Below are positions 8,468-17,495 of a DNA stretch of 64,000 nucleotides, piece after piece. The notes under the pieces are model-generated. The model was not told the origin of the DNA and searched no databases. It was given only the letters and a program-made list of their open reading frames with translations. The number at the start of each line of letters is the position of its first letter. Position 1 is the stretch's first letter. The DNA comes from Woeseiaceae bacterium (GTDB taxonomy: Bacteria > Pseudomonadota > Gammaproteobacteria > Steroidobacterales > Woeseiaceae). The DNA lies in contig JANQMR010000018.1 of NCBI GenBank assembly GCA_028279985.1, positions 186,001 through 250,000 of the forward strand, written 5' to 3'. Both the position numbers and the translations under genes were made by a program.

Positions 8468-9652
8468 TCAGCCCACTCCGGTTAGCGCGGCCGCGACGCT
8501 CGCCGAGATGCACCAGGCGACGATCCACAAGGCCGACAGGTTCCATCGTAAGTAGACGCCGAAGCCGGTCGCCGCGATGACGATATCCACCCAGCCGCGT
8601 ACCGCGCTCGTGAATACCGGATCGTAGAGCGCGGCAAACAGGAGCCCGACCACCGCCGCGTTGACGCCGGCGATCGTCCTTGCCGCAACCGGCAAGGACG
8701 ACACCCGGTTCCAGACCGGCAGGATACCGGCCAACAGCAGGAAACCGGGCAGGAAGATCGCCAATGTCGCGATCACCGAACCGAGCAGCCCACCGGTCTC
8801 GCCCGGCAAAAGCGCGCCAAGATACGATGCAAGGGTGAACATTGGGCCGGGCACGGCCTGCGCGGCGCCGTAACCGGCCAGGAAATCGTCCCGGCCGACC
8901 CACCCGGGCGCGACGACCGTTTCCTCGAGCAACGGCAATACGACGTGACCGCCGCCGAATACCAGCGCCCCGGCGCGATAGAAAGCATCGACTACCGAAA
9001 ACAAAGGGTTAGCTGCTCCGGAAAACAGCGGCAAACCGATCAACAGCACAAAGAAAACGGCCAGCAGCGCGTAACCCGACGAAACGCCGTGGCGCGTGAT
9101 CAGACTGCTCCCGTCCAGCGGCCGCGCGGCACGGCAGAAAATCCATCCGGCGAACCCACCCACCGCGATTGCCGCGAGCTGGAACAGCGCGCCCTGCGTC
9201 AGCAGGATCAGGCCCGCCGCAACGACGGCAATCGCAGCGCGCATCAGGTCCGGACAAAGCTGTCGCCACATGCCGACCACCCCGTGTGCAACGACTACCA
9301 GCGCCACGAGCTTGAGCCCGTGGAGCGCGGCGTCGGCTATCACGCCCGACAACTGCGGCAACAAAGTCGCGAATGCAAACAGCAACAGCGCCGAAGGCAG
9401 CGTGAACGCGACAAACGCAGACAGAGCCCCCAACCATCCGGCTTTGACCAGACCGATCGCAAAACCGAGCTGGCTGCTCGCGGGACCCGGCAAGAACTGG
9501 CACAAGGCCAACAACTGCGCAAAATCCTCGTCGGACAACCAGCGCCGTTTTGCAACGAACTCGGTGCGAAAATAACCGATGTGCGCGATCGGGCCGCCGA
9601 AGGAAGTCAGCCCCAGTTTCAGAAAGGCGCGAAAGACCGCAATCGGCGACAT
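8468..9652 (-). CDS. chrA: Chromate transporter family protein (ChrA/CHR)
   Basis: 394-residue membrane protein with the two repeated CHR domains of long-chain ChrA proteins. The first half carries KLGLTSFGGPIAHIGYF and CQFLPGPASSQ; the second carries GALVFGGGHVVLPLLEE and YGAAQAVPGPMFTLASY. ChrA of Pseudomonas and Cupriavidus exports chromate, but many chromosomal homologues have no tested substrate, so chromate is a family-level call. The ATG at 9652 gives the usual N-terminus; 16 extra codons upstream would run into the preceding gene. It follows the Mpo1-like gene by 10 bp and is probably in one transcript with it. Confidence 0.85.
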   Translation of the reverse strand: MSPIAVFRAFLKLGLTSFGGPIAHIGYFRTEFVAKRRWLSDEDFAQLLALCQFLPGPASSQLGFAIGLVKAGWLGALSAFVAFTLPSALLLFAFATLLPQLSGVIADAALHGLKLVALVVVAHGVVGMWRQLCPDLMRAAIAVVAAGLILLTQGALFQLAAIAVGGFAGWIFCRAARPLDGSSLITRHGVSSGYALLAVFFVLLIGLPLFSGAANPLFSVVDAFYRAGALVFGGGHVVLPLLEETVVAPGWVGRDDFLAGYGAAQAVPGPMFTLASYLGALLPGETGGLLGSVIATLAIFLPGFLLLAGILPVWNRVSSLPVAARTIAGVNAAVVGLLFAALYDPVFTSAVRGWVDIVIAATGFGVYLRWNLSALWIVAWCISASVAAALTGVG

Positions 9653-9662
9653 GATCCGAAAC

Positions 9663-10196
9663 TCAGTTCGGCGCTGCTTCCCTAGCCCGGCGTGCGGCAA
9701 TCTCCCGCTGCACTTCTTCGAACAACTCGTCTCGCAAGCCCAGGAGCTTGAACAACTCGACGACGGTAAAAAACGGCGCCGCCAGATTGGCCTGTATCGG
9801 ATGTTTGACCAGCACCGGCATCGACTTCTCTACGGCGTGGCCTATGAACTGCGCCGCATAACCCCCGAAAAACGCGGCCGCGGCGATGCTGCCGGATACG
9901 GCCAGCGGCATGTCGCCGATGTATTCGGCCAGCAACATCATCGCAAACGCGGCAATGACGAACACCAGCGCGAAAACAGCGTCCAGCGTCAGATAAAACA
10001 GGAAAAAAACCAGCAACAGGACATGGGCCAGATGAAGGCCGACGCCGAATACCGTGACCTCCGCCCAAGTCAGCGGGATCAGGACGCCGAGCATGATCGT
10101 GGGTATGCCGATCATGTGCACGAAGACGTTGAAGGGGTGCTGGTGCGCCGCAGCATATCCGGTCAGCATTTCCATCAGTTTGTTGTCCCGGGCCAT
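9663..10196 (-). CDS. Mpo1/DUF962-like membrane protein
   Basis: About 177 residues with four hydrophobic helices. The motif YAAAHQHPFNVFVHMIGIPT matches the HxxPxNxxxHxxGxP signature of the DUF962/Mpo1 (YGL010w) family. The yeast member is an iron-dependent dioxygenase acting on 2-hydroxy fatty acids; the bacterial role is not established. Of several in-frame starts (GTG 10247, ATG 10211, ATG 10196), the ATG at 10196 is preferred because GGAG lies 9 nt before it. chrA begins 10 bp after its stop. Confidence 0.75.
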   Translation of the reverse strand: MARDNKLMEMLTGYAAAHQHPFNVFVHMIGIPTIMLGVLIPLTWAEVTVFGVGLHLAHVLLLVFFLFYLTLDAVFALVFVIAAFAMMLLAEYIGDMPLAVSGSIAAAAFFGGYAAQFIGHAVEKSMPVLVKHPIQANLAAPFFTVVELFKLLGLRDELFEEVQREIAARRAREAAPN

Positions 10197-10313
10197 GCGG
10201 CGCTGCTCCATTGACCGTTTCGGTTCGACGAAGGGCGAATTTACCACGCGGAGGGACCGCCTGGGCGTCAGAGGCTATACTGACGTGTAGCATTCGAGCT
10301 TGGGGAGAGCTCA

Positions 10314-10541
10314 ATGGCCATTTCGATCACCGGTATCGCCGTCTGGTCAGTCGCACACCTGCTTGCGTCCGTCGAATCGACGACGCGCGGCCACCTGATC
10401 GAGAGACGCGGCACGAACCCGTACCGGGTGTCTATGCAGCGCCTCGGTAACAAGACTTCGCTTTTCTATCAAACGGCGTCAATCGGCACAAGATCCCGCT
10501 TCAGGCCGTCGCCCGAGACGCTTACCGGAGGGACGACATGA
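10314..10541 (+). CDS. Short membrane protein, possibly a truncated NnrU-like gene
   Basis: 75 residues. One hydrophobic helix is followed by AHLLASVESTTRGHLIERR and GTNPYR, which resembles the N-terminus of NnrU-family proteins (first helix, then a basic RLG-PYR stretch). The other helices of NnrU are missing, so it is either a truncated remnant or a short new protein. The start is well supported by GGGGAGAG upstream of the ATG. The stop overlaps the next ATG by 4 nt, which argues that it is still translated. Confidence 0.45.
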   Translation: MAISITGIAVWSVAHLLASVESTTRGHLIERRGTNPYRVSMQRLGNKTSLFYQTASIGTRSRFRPSPETLTGGTT

Positions 10542-10939
10542 AAATGTTCCTGCTCGTCGTCGCGCTCGCGCTGGCGCTGGTATGGCTCGTCTTGCGCCGA
10601 CATCGCGGCCGGACCGAAACGCCGGACCGGCGAGCCTTACCGTCCGCCGCCCCGGACACCAGCTATCACGCGGTATCGATCCGATTCGAGAAACGAGCCT
10701 GCGACGCGGCCAGGGAGTACGAGGGACGCCGCTTGCTGGCCGTCGAAGCGCCCAAGTTACCCTTGCCCGATTGCGACGCCGCAGAATGCAACTGCCGCTT
10801 CGTTCACTACAAAGACCGCCGTAGCGGAAAGGACCGGCGCAGCCCCTTCGGCTCGGGCGGCATCTCGGCGACGCCGGGCCGGTTCGAACCGGAGCGCCGG
10901 GAGGGCAAGGAACGGCGAGAAGACACCGATCCGTTCTAA
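10538..10939 (+). CDS. Single-pass membrane protein with Cys-rich cytoplasmic motif
   Basis: 133 residues. An N-terminal transmembrane helix (MKMFLLVVALALALVWLVL) and a basic stop-transfer stretch precede a soluble region. That region carries ACDAAREYEGRRLLAVEAP and then CDAAECNCRFVHYKDRR with three closely spaced Cys. Proteins of this layout recur as uncharacterised genes in Gammaproteobacteria; the Cys cluster could bind metal. GGAGG lies 7 nt before the ATG, and the start is coupled to the preceding gene by ATGA. Function unknown. Confidence 0.65.
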   Translation: MKMFLLVVALALALVWLVLRRHRGRTETPDRRALPSAAPDTSYHAVSIRFEKRACDAAREYEGRRLLAVEAPKLPLPDCDAAECNCRFVHYKDRRSGKDRRSPFGSGGISATPGRFEPERREGKERREDTDPF

Positions 10940-11180
10940 TCCGGGCGAGTCTGCCTTTCAGTAATCGTAGGCGGCCACCGTCGCCCTCGTGGTCGCGGAG
11001 TTCGTATTTGCGCCTGGCGCGGCCGTCGATCGACGCGGTAGTCCCGACCTCGAGCTCACCAGTGCGCCCGGAAAGCCTTTTCAGGTCCGCCAGCAATTTG
11101 CAGGCCGCGAGCGCCGTGATGACACTCATAGATACAGACGAGGCTGAAACCGGAACCAAGGCACTCCGACGGTTGCACGC

Positions 11181-12482
<1,302 letters not shown>

Positions 12483-12526
12483 CTACCGTAAGCGGTGAGT
12501 ATCGCTGCCAGATTGCCTGCCGCCGG

Positions 12527-12556
12527 CCTTCGGCTTCTGACCCTTCAGCTTCTGAC
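12527..12556. repeat. 15-bp tandem repeat covering the DUF2065 stop
   Basis: 12542-12556 contains the last codons and TGA of the DUF2065 gene. 12527-12541 repeats the same 15 bp immediately downstream with one mismatch that converts the stop (TGA) to CGA. Confidence 0.85.
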
Positions 12557-12736
12557 GAGAAACAACAGAAAAAGCCCGATGATCATCACCACGAGCCCAA
12601 CCGTGCGTAGCTGATTGTCACTCAGCCGCGCGACCTGCGCCACCATCTGACGGTAACGGCCGGGCCCTACGAACGGCACCATGCCCTCGATGACCAGCAC
12701 GAGCGCGAGCGCGGTCAGGATTTCCGTCCAGGGCAC
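12545..12736 (-). CDS. DUF2065 small inner-membrane protein
   Basis: 63 residues, essentially two transmembrane helices joined by a loop (RQMVAQVARLSDNQLRTVG). This is the layout of the DUF2065 family regularly encoded next to hflC and purA in Gammaproteobacteria. Function is not established; position suggests a link with the HflKC membrane complex. It lies 27 bp after hflC in the same direction. Its final codons and stop are repeated once in tandem downstream. Confidence 0.85.
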   Translation of the reverse strand: MPWTEILTALALVLVIEGMVPFVGPGRYRQMVAQVARLSDNQLRTVGLVVMIIGLFLLFLVRS

Positions 12737-12763
12737 TCGGGCCTACCAAGCCGCCTGACGCCG

Positions 12764-13636
12764 CTACGGGGTGCCGTCCGACTGATTCAGATAGCGGAAA
12801 AATTCGTTACTCGGGTCGAGCACCAGCAGGTCGCCGGAATTACCCATCGATTGTTTGTACGCATTGATGCTGCGATAGAACGCATAGAACTCGGGGTCCC
12901 GGTTATACGCTTCCGCGTAAATCTCGGCTGCCCTCGCGTCCCCCTCGCCGCGCAACTTTTCCGAATCGCGGCGCGCGTCGGCGAGGATGACCGTGCGCTC
13001 ACGATCCGCCTCCGCCTCGATCCTGTCGGCATCCGCCCTGCCTTCGGCGCGAAGCTCGGTGGCCACACGCTGGCGTTCGGCCGACATCTGCGCGTAAACG
13101 GCCTGCCTCACGTCCTCCATCAATTCGACCTGCTTGACCCGGAAATCGACCAGTTCGACGCCGAGATCCTCGGCAGTGCCGGCAGCGTTGACCAGCATGT
13201 CGCGCATCAAATCGACGCGCTCTACCGAGATCGCCTCGGCAACCGTTCGCTTGCCGAACTCGGTCACGACCGCGTTCTTGATGATCTCCGAAAGACGCCC
13301 GTCGGCAAGCTGCAGGCTGCCGCCGGTAGACGTATAGAACTTCACCGGTTCGACGATGCGCCACTTGACGAAAAAGTCGACCTGCAGCGCCTTTTTCTCG
13401 GCCGTGAAGACCCGCTCCGGGCGATCCTGGATGGTCAGGATGCGCCGCGGGAACTTGTGCACGTTCTGCACAAAGGGAATTTTCCAGTGCAGGCCCGGGT
13501 CGTACTCGGACTGGACGACCTGGCCGAGCTGCAGTTTGATCGCACGCTCGCGCTCGTTGACGGTGAATACCGACAGGCTCAACAGCAAAGCTCCGATGCC
13601 GAGTACCACCAGTATGCGAAACACACCGTTGCTCAT
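12764..13636 (-). CDS. hflC: HflC, prohibitin-like regulator of FtsH
   Basis: Subunit of the HflKC membrane complex that surrounds and modulates the FtsH protease. The 290 residues have a single N-terminal helix (FRILVVLGIGALLLSLSVFTV) and then an SPFH/band-7 domain (ERERAIKLQLGQV, PGLHWKIPFVQNVH, FVKWRIVEPVKFY). A coiled-coil stretch rich in Ala, Glu and Arg and the HflC tail YNRDPEFYAFYRSINAY follow. The bulk faces the periplasm in the known family. Its start overlaps the hflK stop by 4 nt. Confidence 0.96.
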   Translation of the reverse strand: MSNGVFRILVVLGIGALLLSLSVFTVNERERAIKLQLGQVVQSEYDPGLHWKIPFVQNVHKFPRRILTIQDRPERVFTAEKKALQVDFFVKWRIVEPVKFYTSTGGSLQLADGRLSEIIKNAVVTEFGKRTVAEAISVERVDLMRDMLVNAAGTAEDLGVELVDFRVKQVELMEDVRQAVYAQMSAERQRVATELRAEGRADADRIEAEADRERTVILADARRDSEKLRGEGDARAAEIYAEAYNRDPEFYAFYRSINAYKQSMGNSGDLLVLDPSNEFFRYLNQSDGTP

Positions 13637-14757
13637 TGCCGTACCCTCCGCTCGCGTGAAGTATCGTCACCGCGTCTTGCCTCGGCAGTGGACGTGGGTG
13701 TCTCGGCCGGGTAAGCGGTCTGACCGGTTTGCTCGCCGGCCCGGCGCATGGCCCCTTCGATCAGCCTGTCGACTGGTAGATAGAGAAGATTGCCGCTCTG
13801 GTCGGAGTCTAGGATGACTTTGTTGGATCGCGCGTAAATGTCTTCGATGGCCTCGATGTAGAGCCGGTCGCGCGTAACGCGCGGCGCGCGCTGGTATTCG
13901 GCCAGAAGCGCCACGAACCGCGCCGCCTCACCTTCGGCATCGCGGATCACCCTGTCCTGATAGGCACGCGCGTCCTCGAGAATACGTGCCGCGGCGCCGC
14001 GCGCTCTCGGGATGATGTCGTTGGCGTAACGCTCGGCCTCGAGACGGATGCGATCGCTGTCGTTGGCTGCTCTCTGGGTATCGTTGACGGCCTCCTGCAC
14101 GGCCTGCGGATAATCGAGGTTGATGATCGATACCGATGTCACCACGATACCGGCCTGATACTGGTCCAGGGTCGATTGCAGCGTCTGCATGGTACGCTGG
14201 GCGATCTGGTCGCGCTCGCCGGTAACCAGCGACTCGAGCGTCGAGGTGCCGACGACTTCGCGCAGGGCGCTTTCGGTGACATCCTGCACCGTCGCATCCG
14301 GATCGACGACTTCGAAGCTGTAGGCCACCGGATCCGAACGCCGGTACTGCACGACCATCTGTATGAACACGTATTGCTGGTCGGCCGTCAGGATCTCGGT
14401 GCGAAACGGAAAATTCTGTACCGCGTTGGCGTTGACTACGTCCACGCGCTCGACCGGATACGGGATGCGCCAGTGCAGTCCCGGCAAGGCCGTCTTGGTG
14501 TAGGCGCCGAAACGCTGCACGACGCCGCGCTCGGCCTCGTCGATACGATAAAAGCCGGTGAAGCCCCACGCGACCAGCAGCAGCACGATCAAGAGATAAA
14601 CGCCGCCCGCGCCGCCACCCGGCCGTCCACCGCCGCCGCGGCTGAACAAGCCGCCGAGGCGACGCTGCCAGTGCTGCACGATCTTGTCCAGATCGTTGGG
14701 CTCACCGCCCTCCCGCTTCCAGGGGTCCTTGCCGTTTCCAGATTCGTTCCAGGCCAT
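13633..14757 (-). CDS. hflK: HflK, prohibitin-like regulator of FtsH
   Basis: Partner of HflC in the FtsH-modulating complex. The 374 residues begin MAWNESGNGKDPWK, followed by a Gly-rich stretch and one transmembrane helix (YLLIVLLLVAWGFTGFY). The band-7 domain carries ERGVVQRFGAY, PGLHWRIPYPVERV and VVQYRRSDPVAYSFEV, and a long helical segment follows with ARGAAARILEDARAYQDRVI. Length is a little under the E. coli protein. hflX lies 15 bp upstream and hflC overlaps downstream, so the three are one operon with hfq. Confidence 0.96.
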   Translation of the reverse strand: MAWNESGNGKDPWKREGGEPNDLDKIVQHWQRRLGGLFSRGGGGRPGGGAGGVYLLIVLLLVAWGFTGFYRIDEAERGVVQRFGAYTKTALPGLHWRIPYPVERVDVVNANAVQNFPFRTEILTADQQYVFIQMVVQYRRSDPVAYSFEVVDPDATVQDVTESALREVVGTSTLESLVTGERDQIAQRTMQTLQSTLDQYQAGIVVTSVSIINLDYPQAVQEAVNDTQRAANDSDRIRLEAERYANDIIPRARGAAARILEDARAYQDRVIRDAEGEAARFVALLAEYQRAPRVTRDRLYIEAIEDIYARSNKVILDSDQSGNLLYLPVDRLIEGAMRRAGEQTGQTAYPAETPTSTAEARRGDDTSRERRVRQ

Positions 14758-14771
14758 GGTCTCAATACAGA

Positions 14772-16091
14772 TCAGTTCAAAGTCCCGACCGCAGCCTGTT
14801 CCGAGACGGGCAGCGGTTCCAGTGCGTCATCACGCAAGCCTTCGCGCTTGAGGAACCGGCGAAGGTCGCGCTCGGCCATATTCAGTTCCAGTATCCAGCC
14901 GCCGTCATCCGAGCCGGACTCCCTGATGACCGCGCCGAGTTCGAAAAGTTTTGCCCTTTGCCGGCCCTGCGCGGGCCCGAGATGAATCAAACCGTGTAGC
15001 GTCGCCTTACGAAGCCGTTCGCCGACCGCTTTAAGCAACGAGGGCAAACCCTCGCCGGTCGCCGCGGAAAGCCAGACGGCGCGATGCTCCGCCTGACGGG
15101 TACCGGTCGCTTTCGGCTTTCGATCCAGCTTGTCGAGCTTATTGTACACGCGAATCTGCGGAATGCGGTCGGCTTCGAGCTGCTTTAGGACCGCGTTGAC
15201 CTGGCGAACGCGCTGCCATCGATCGGCGTCGCTGGCATCGATCACGTGCAAAATCAGGTCGGCCTCGCGGGCCTCCTGCAAGGTCGAGCGAAACGCCGCC
15301 ACGAGCTCGTGCGGCAGGTCCCGGACGAATCCCACCGTATCGGCGAGCACGGCCGCCCTGCCGCCCGGCAACTCCAGGCGCCGGACGGTCGGGTCCAGGG
15401 TCGCAAAAAGCTGGTCCTCGACATACACGCCGGCATCGGTCAGGGCATTGAACAAGGTCGATTTGCCGGCATTGGTATAACCGACCAGCGCAACGGTCGG
15501 AATCTCCGCGCGCACCCGATTGCGCCGGTTCATCGTTCGCCGTGAATCCACCTGGTCGAGCCGGTCCCGGAGCTGCCGGATACGCCGACCCAACAGGCGC
15601 CGGTCGGTCTCGAGCTGCGTTTCACCGGGACCGCGCAAGCCGATGCCGCCTTTTTGCCGCTCGAGGTGAGTCCATCCCCGCACCAGCCGGGTAGACAAAT
15701 GTCTGAGCTGCGCCAGTTCGACCTGCAGTTTACCCTCGAAGCTACGCGCCCGCTGCGCGAAGATATCCAGTATCAGGCCGGCGCGGTCGACGACGCGGCA
15801 TTTGAGCGCCCGTTCGAGATTCCGCTCCTGACTCGGCGACAGCGGCGTCGAGGAAATCACCAGCTCCGCCTGGTGGCAGCGTACGCTGTCACCGAGCTCC
15901 TCGAGCTTACCCTTGCCGATGAAGTAGCGCGGCTCCGGCGCCTTTCGACTGCTCACGATCTCGGCGACGATGTCGGCGCCCGCGGAACGCGCCAGCTCGG
16001 CGAACTCGCCGCGCTCGGATTGCTCGGGTGCGCCGTCGGGACTTGCGTGGACGAGTATTGCACGCTCGCCGCTTTGCGGCCGCTCAAACAA
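14772..16091 (-). CDS. hflX: GTPase HflX
   Basis: Ribosome-associated GTPase; in E. coli it splits or rescues stalled 70S ribosomes, notably under heat stress. The 439 residues contain the N-terminal HflX domain (AGADIVAEIV, PRYFIGKGKLEELG), a helical linker with GPGETQLETDRR, and the G domain: G1 GYTNAGKST, G3 DTVGFVRDLP, G4 NKLDK. It sits directly downstream of hfq on the same strand, as in most Gammaproteobacteria. The hfq-hflX gap is taken up by a short tandem repeat. Confidence 0.95.
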   Translation of the reverse strand: MFERPQSGERAILVHASPDGAPEQSERGEFAELARSAGADIVAEIVSSRKAPEPRYFIGKGKLEELGDSVRCHQAELVISSTPLSPSQERNLERALKCRVVDRAGLILDIFAQRARSFEGKLQVELAQLRHLSTRLVRGWTHLERQKGGIGLRGPGETQLETDRRLLGRRIRQLRDRLDQVDSRRTMNRRNRVRAEIPTVALVGYTNAGKSTLFNALTDAGVYVEDQLFATLDPTVRRLELPGGRAAVLADTVGFVRDLPHELVAAFRSTLQEAREADLILHVIDASDADRWQRVRQVNAVLKQLEADRIPQIRVYNKLDKLDRKPKATGTRQAEHRAVWLSAATGEGLPSLLKAVGERLRKATLHGLIHLGPAQGRQRAKLFELGAVIRESGSDDGGWILELNMAERDLRRFLKREGLRDDALEPLPVSEQAAVGTLN

Positions 16092-16105
16092 ACGCGGCTC
16101 TCCTC

Positions 16106-16154
16106 GACGAGATAGGGGACGAGTTGAGGAACGAGGTCAGGAAACGAGACCTAA
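16106..16154. repeat. Four-copy ~12-bp tandem repeat at the hfq 3' end
   Basis: Units at 16106-16117, 16118-16129, 16130-16141 and 16142-16154 share the pattern CGAG-NNN-AGG (plus strand). The last unit contains the hfq stop codon (CTA on the plus strand). The same CGAG...AGG pattern recurs in the 14-bp repeat at 43914-43997. Confidence 0.75.
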
Positions 16155-16396
16155 CCGTCGCTGTCTCCCGAGTCGTCGGGTAGCGGCAGGCGTACGTTAC
16201 GCGCCGGAACCACGGTGGAAATCGCATGCTTGTAGACCATCTGGTTGACGCTGTTCTTGAGCAGCACGACAAACTGGTCGAACGAGTCGACCTGGCCTTG
16301 CAGTTTGATGCCGTTGACGAGGTAAATTGAGACAGGGACTTTTTCCTTTCTGAGAATGTTCAAAAACGGATCTTGCAACGTTTGCCCTTTTGCCAT
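16151..16396 (-). CDS. hfq: RNA chaperone Hfq
   Basis: Hexameric Sm-like protein that pairs small RNAs with mRNAs and also affects poly(A)-dependent decay. The 81 residues comprise Sm1 ([39 protein letters not shown]) and Sm2 ([13 protein letters not shown]) with the proximal-site YKHA. A short acidic tail (PDDSGDSDG) ends the protein. The ATG at 16396 is chosen for the family start MAKGQTLQ and the strong AAGGAGA 8-9 nt upstream; a longer frame adds 13 unsupported residues. miaA precedes it and hflX follows. Confidence 0.98.
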   Translation of the reverse strand: MAKGQTLQDPFLNILRKEKVPVSIYLVNGIKLQGQVDSFDQFVVLLKNSVNQMVYKHAISTVVPARNVRLPLPDDSGDSDG

Positions 16397-16491
16397 CGTT
16401 TGGGTCTCCTTATTCTGATTCTTTGAACATCGCATTCCGGTGGCGCCGGTTGCCCATATGCGAAGTTCAGCCTAAGCGTTCAAAAAGTTTA

Positions 16492-17487
16492 TCACAGGCC
16501 GTGTTTTGGGCTACGGTCAATTGACCCCAAAATTCCGGCGAGTCGCTCGGATATTGCGTCGATCGTCGAGCTTTCAAGTCGATCGAACCGCGTCACCGAG
16601 TCGTCGGAGCGAAGCCAGGTGAGTTGCCGCTTGGCGAGCTGCCGGGTGGCCGCCAAAGCCCGCTGCCGGGCGGTCTCCAGCGAGCACTCTCCCGCCAGAT
16701 GCGACCAGACCTGACGATAACCGACCGACCGCATCGACGGGTGTTCGGCCGTGAGGCCCGGTCTCGCCATCAGGCCCGATACCTCCGCCAGGAACCCCTG
16801 GCGAAACATCGTATCCAGCCGCCGCTCGATGCGTCGATGCAACAGGCTGCGCGGCGTCACGCCGAGCGCGAGTTTGTGGTAGACGATCCGCGCGGCGCCG
16901 GCCTCGGCCTCGATATCGGTGCCGGTGCCGGTGCCGGTGCCGGCGTCCACCTGCCAGGCCGACAGGGGCCTGCCGCTCGAGCGGAACACCTCCAGCGCTC
17001 GCTGTATGCGCTGCCGGTCGTTCGGCTCGATTCGGGCTGCCGACACCGCGTCGACCTGCGCCAGCTTCCGGTGCATCACCGGCCAGCCGAGCTCGGCGGC
17101 CTCGGCGTCGATCTCCTTACGCAGCCGGACATCGGCGGCAGGCAGGCAGGCGATTCCCTCCGTCAGGGCGCGGAAGTACATCATCGTGCCACCGACCAAC
17201 AACGGCGTGCGTTCCGCGGCCGCAATCGCGAGGATCTCCTTGCGGGCGTCGCGAACGAAATCGCCCGCCGAATACGGCACCTCGGGATCGCGGATGTCCA
17301 CTAAGCGGTGCGGGAATCGGACCAGGGTTGCCGGATCCGGTTTTGCCGTGCCGATGTCCATGCCCCGGTACACCAAAGCCGAATCCACGCTGACGATGTC
17401 CATCGGAAAACGCTTGCAAAGCGCGATCGCGAGCTCGGTCTTGCCCGTCGCGGTCGGACCCATCAGGCAGATCGCGTCGACGGTCAT
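16492..17487 (-). CDS. miaA: tRNA dimethylallyltransferase
   Basis: Adds a dimethylallyl group to A37 of tRNAs reading U-starting codons. The 331 residues show the P-loop GPTATGKTELA, the DSALVYRGMDIGTAKP substrate stretch, the GGTMMYFRAL motif and IEPNDRQRIQRALEV. The ATG at 17487 starts MTVDAICLMGPTATGK and lies 8 bp after the mutL stop. An upstream frame only re-reads mutL. An unusual feature is a Gly-Thr run encoded by four GGTGCC hexamers (16918-16941, plus strand) near residue 185, in a region that normally varies between species. Confidence 0.96.
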   Translation of the reverse strand: MTVDAICLMGPTATGKTELAIALCKRFPMDIVSVDSALVYRGMDIGTAKPDPATLVRFPHRLVDIRDPEVPYSAGDFVRDARKEILAIAAAERTPLLVGGTMMYFRALTEGIACLPAADVRLRKEIDAEAAELGWPVMHRKLAQVDAVSAARIEPNDRQRIQRALEVFRSSGRPLSAWQVDAGTGTGTGTDIEAEAGAARIVYHKLALGVTPRSLLHRRIERRLDTMFRQGFLAEVSGLMARPGLTAEHPSMRSVGYRQVWSHLAGECSLETARQRALAATRQLAKRQLTWLRSDDSVTRFDRLESSTIDAISERLAGILGSIDRSPKHGL

Positions 17488-17495
17488 TGCGGGGT

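Noticed and set aside
10479-11159. 226-codon minus-strand open frame downstream of purA
   Set aside because: Most of it lies antisense to the better supported 10538-10939 gene. Only its first 60 codons are in the gap, with no recognised family, so the purA-proximal gap is left empty.
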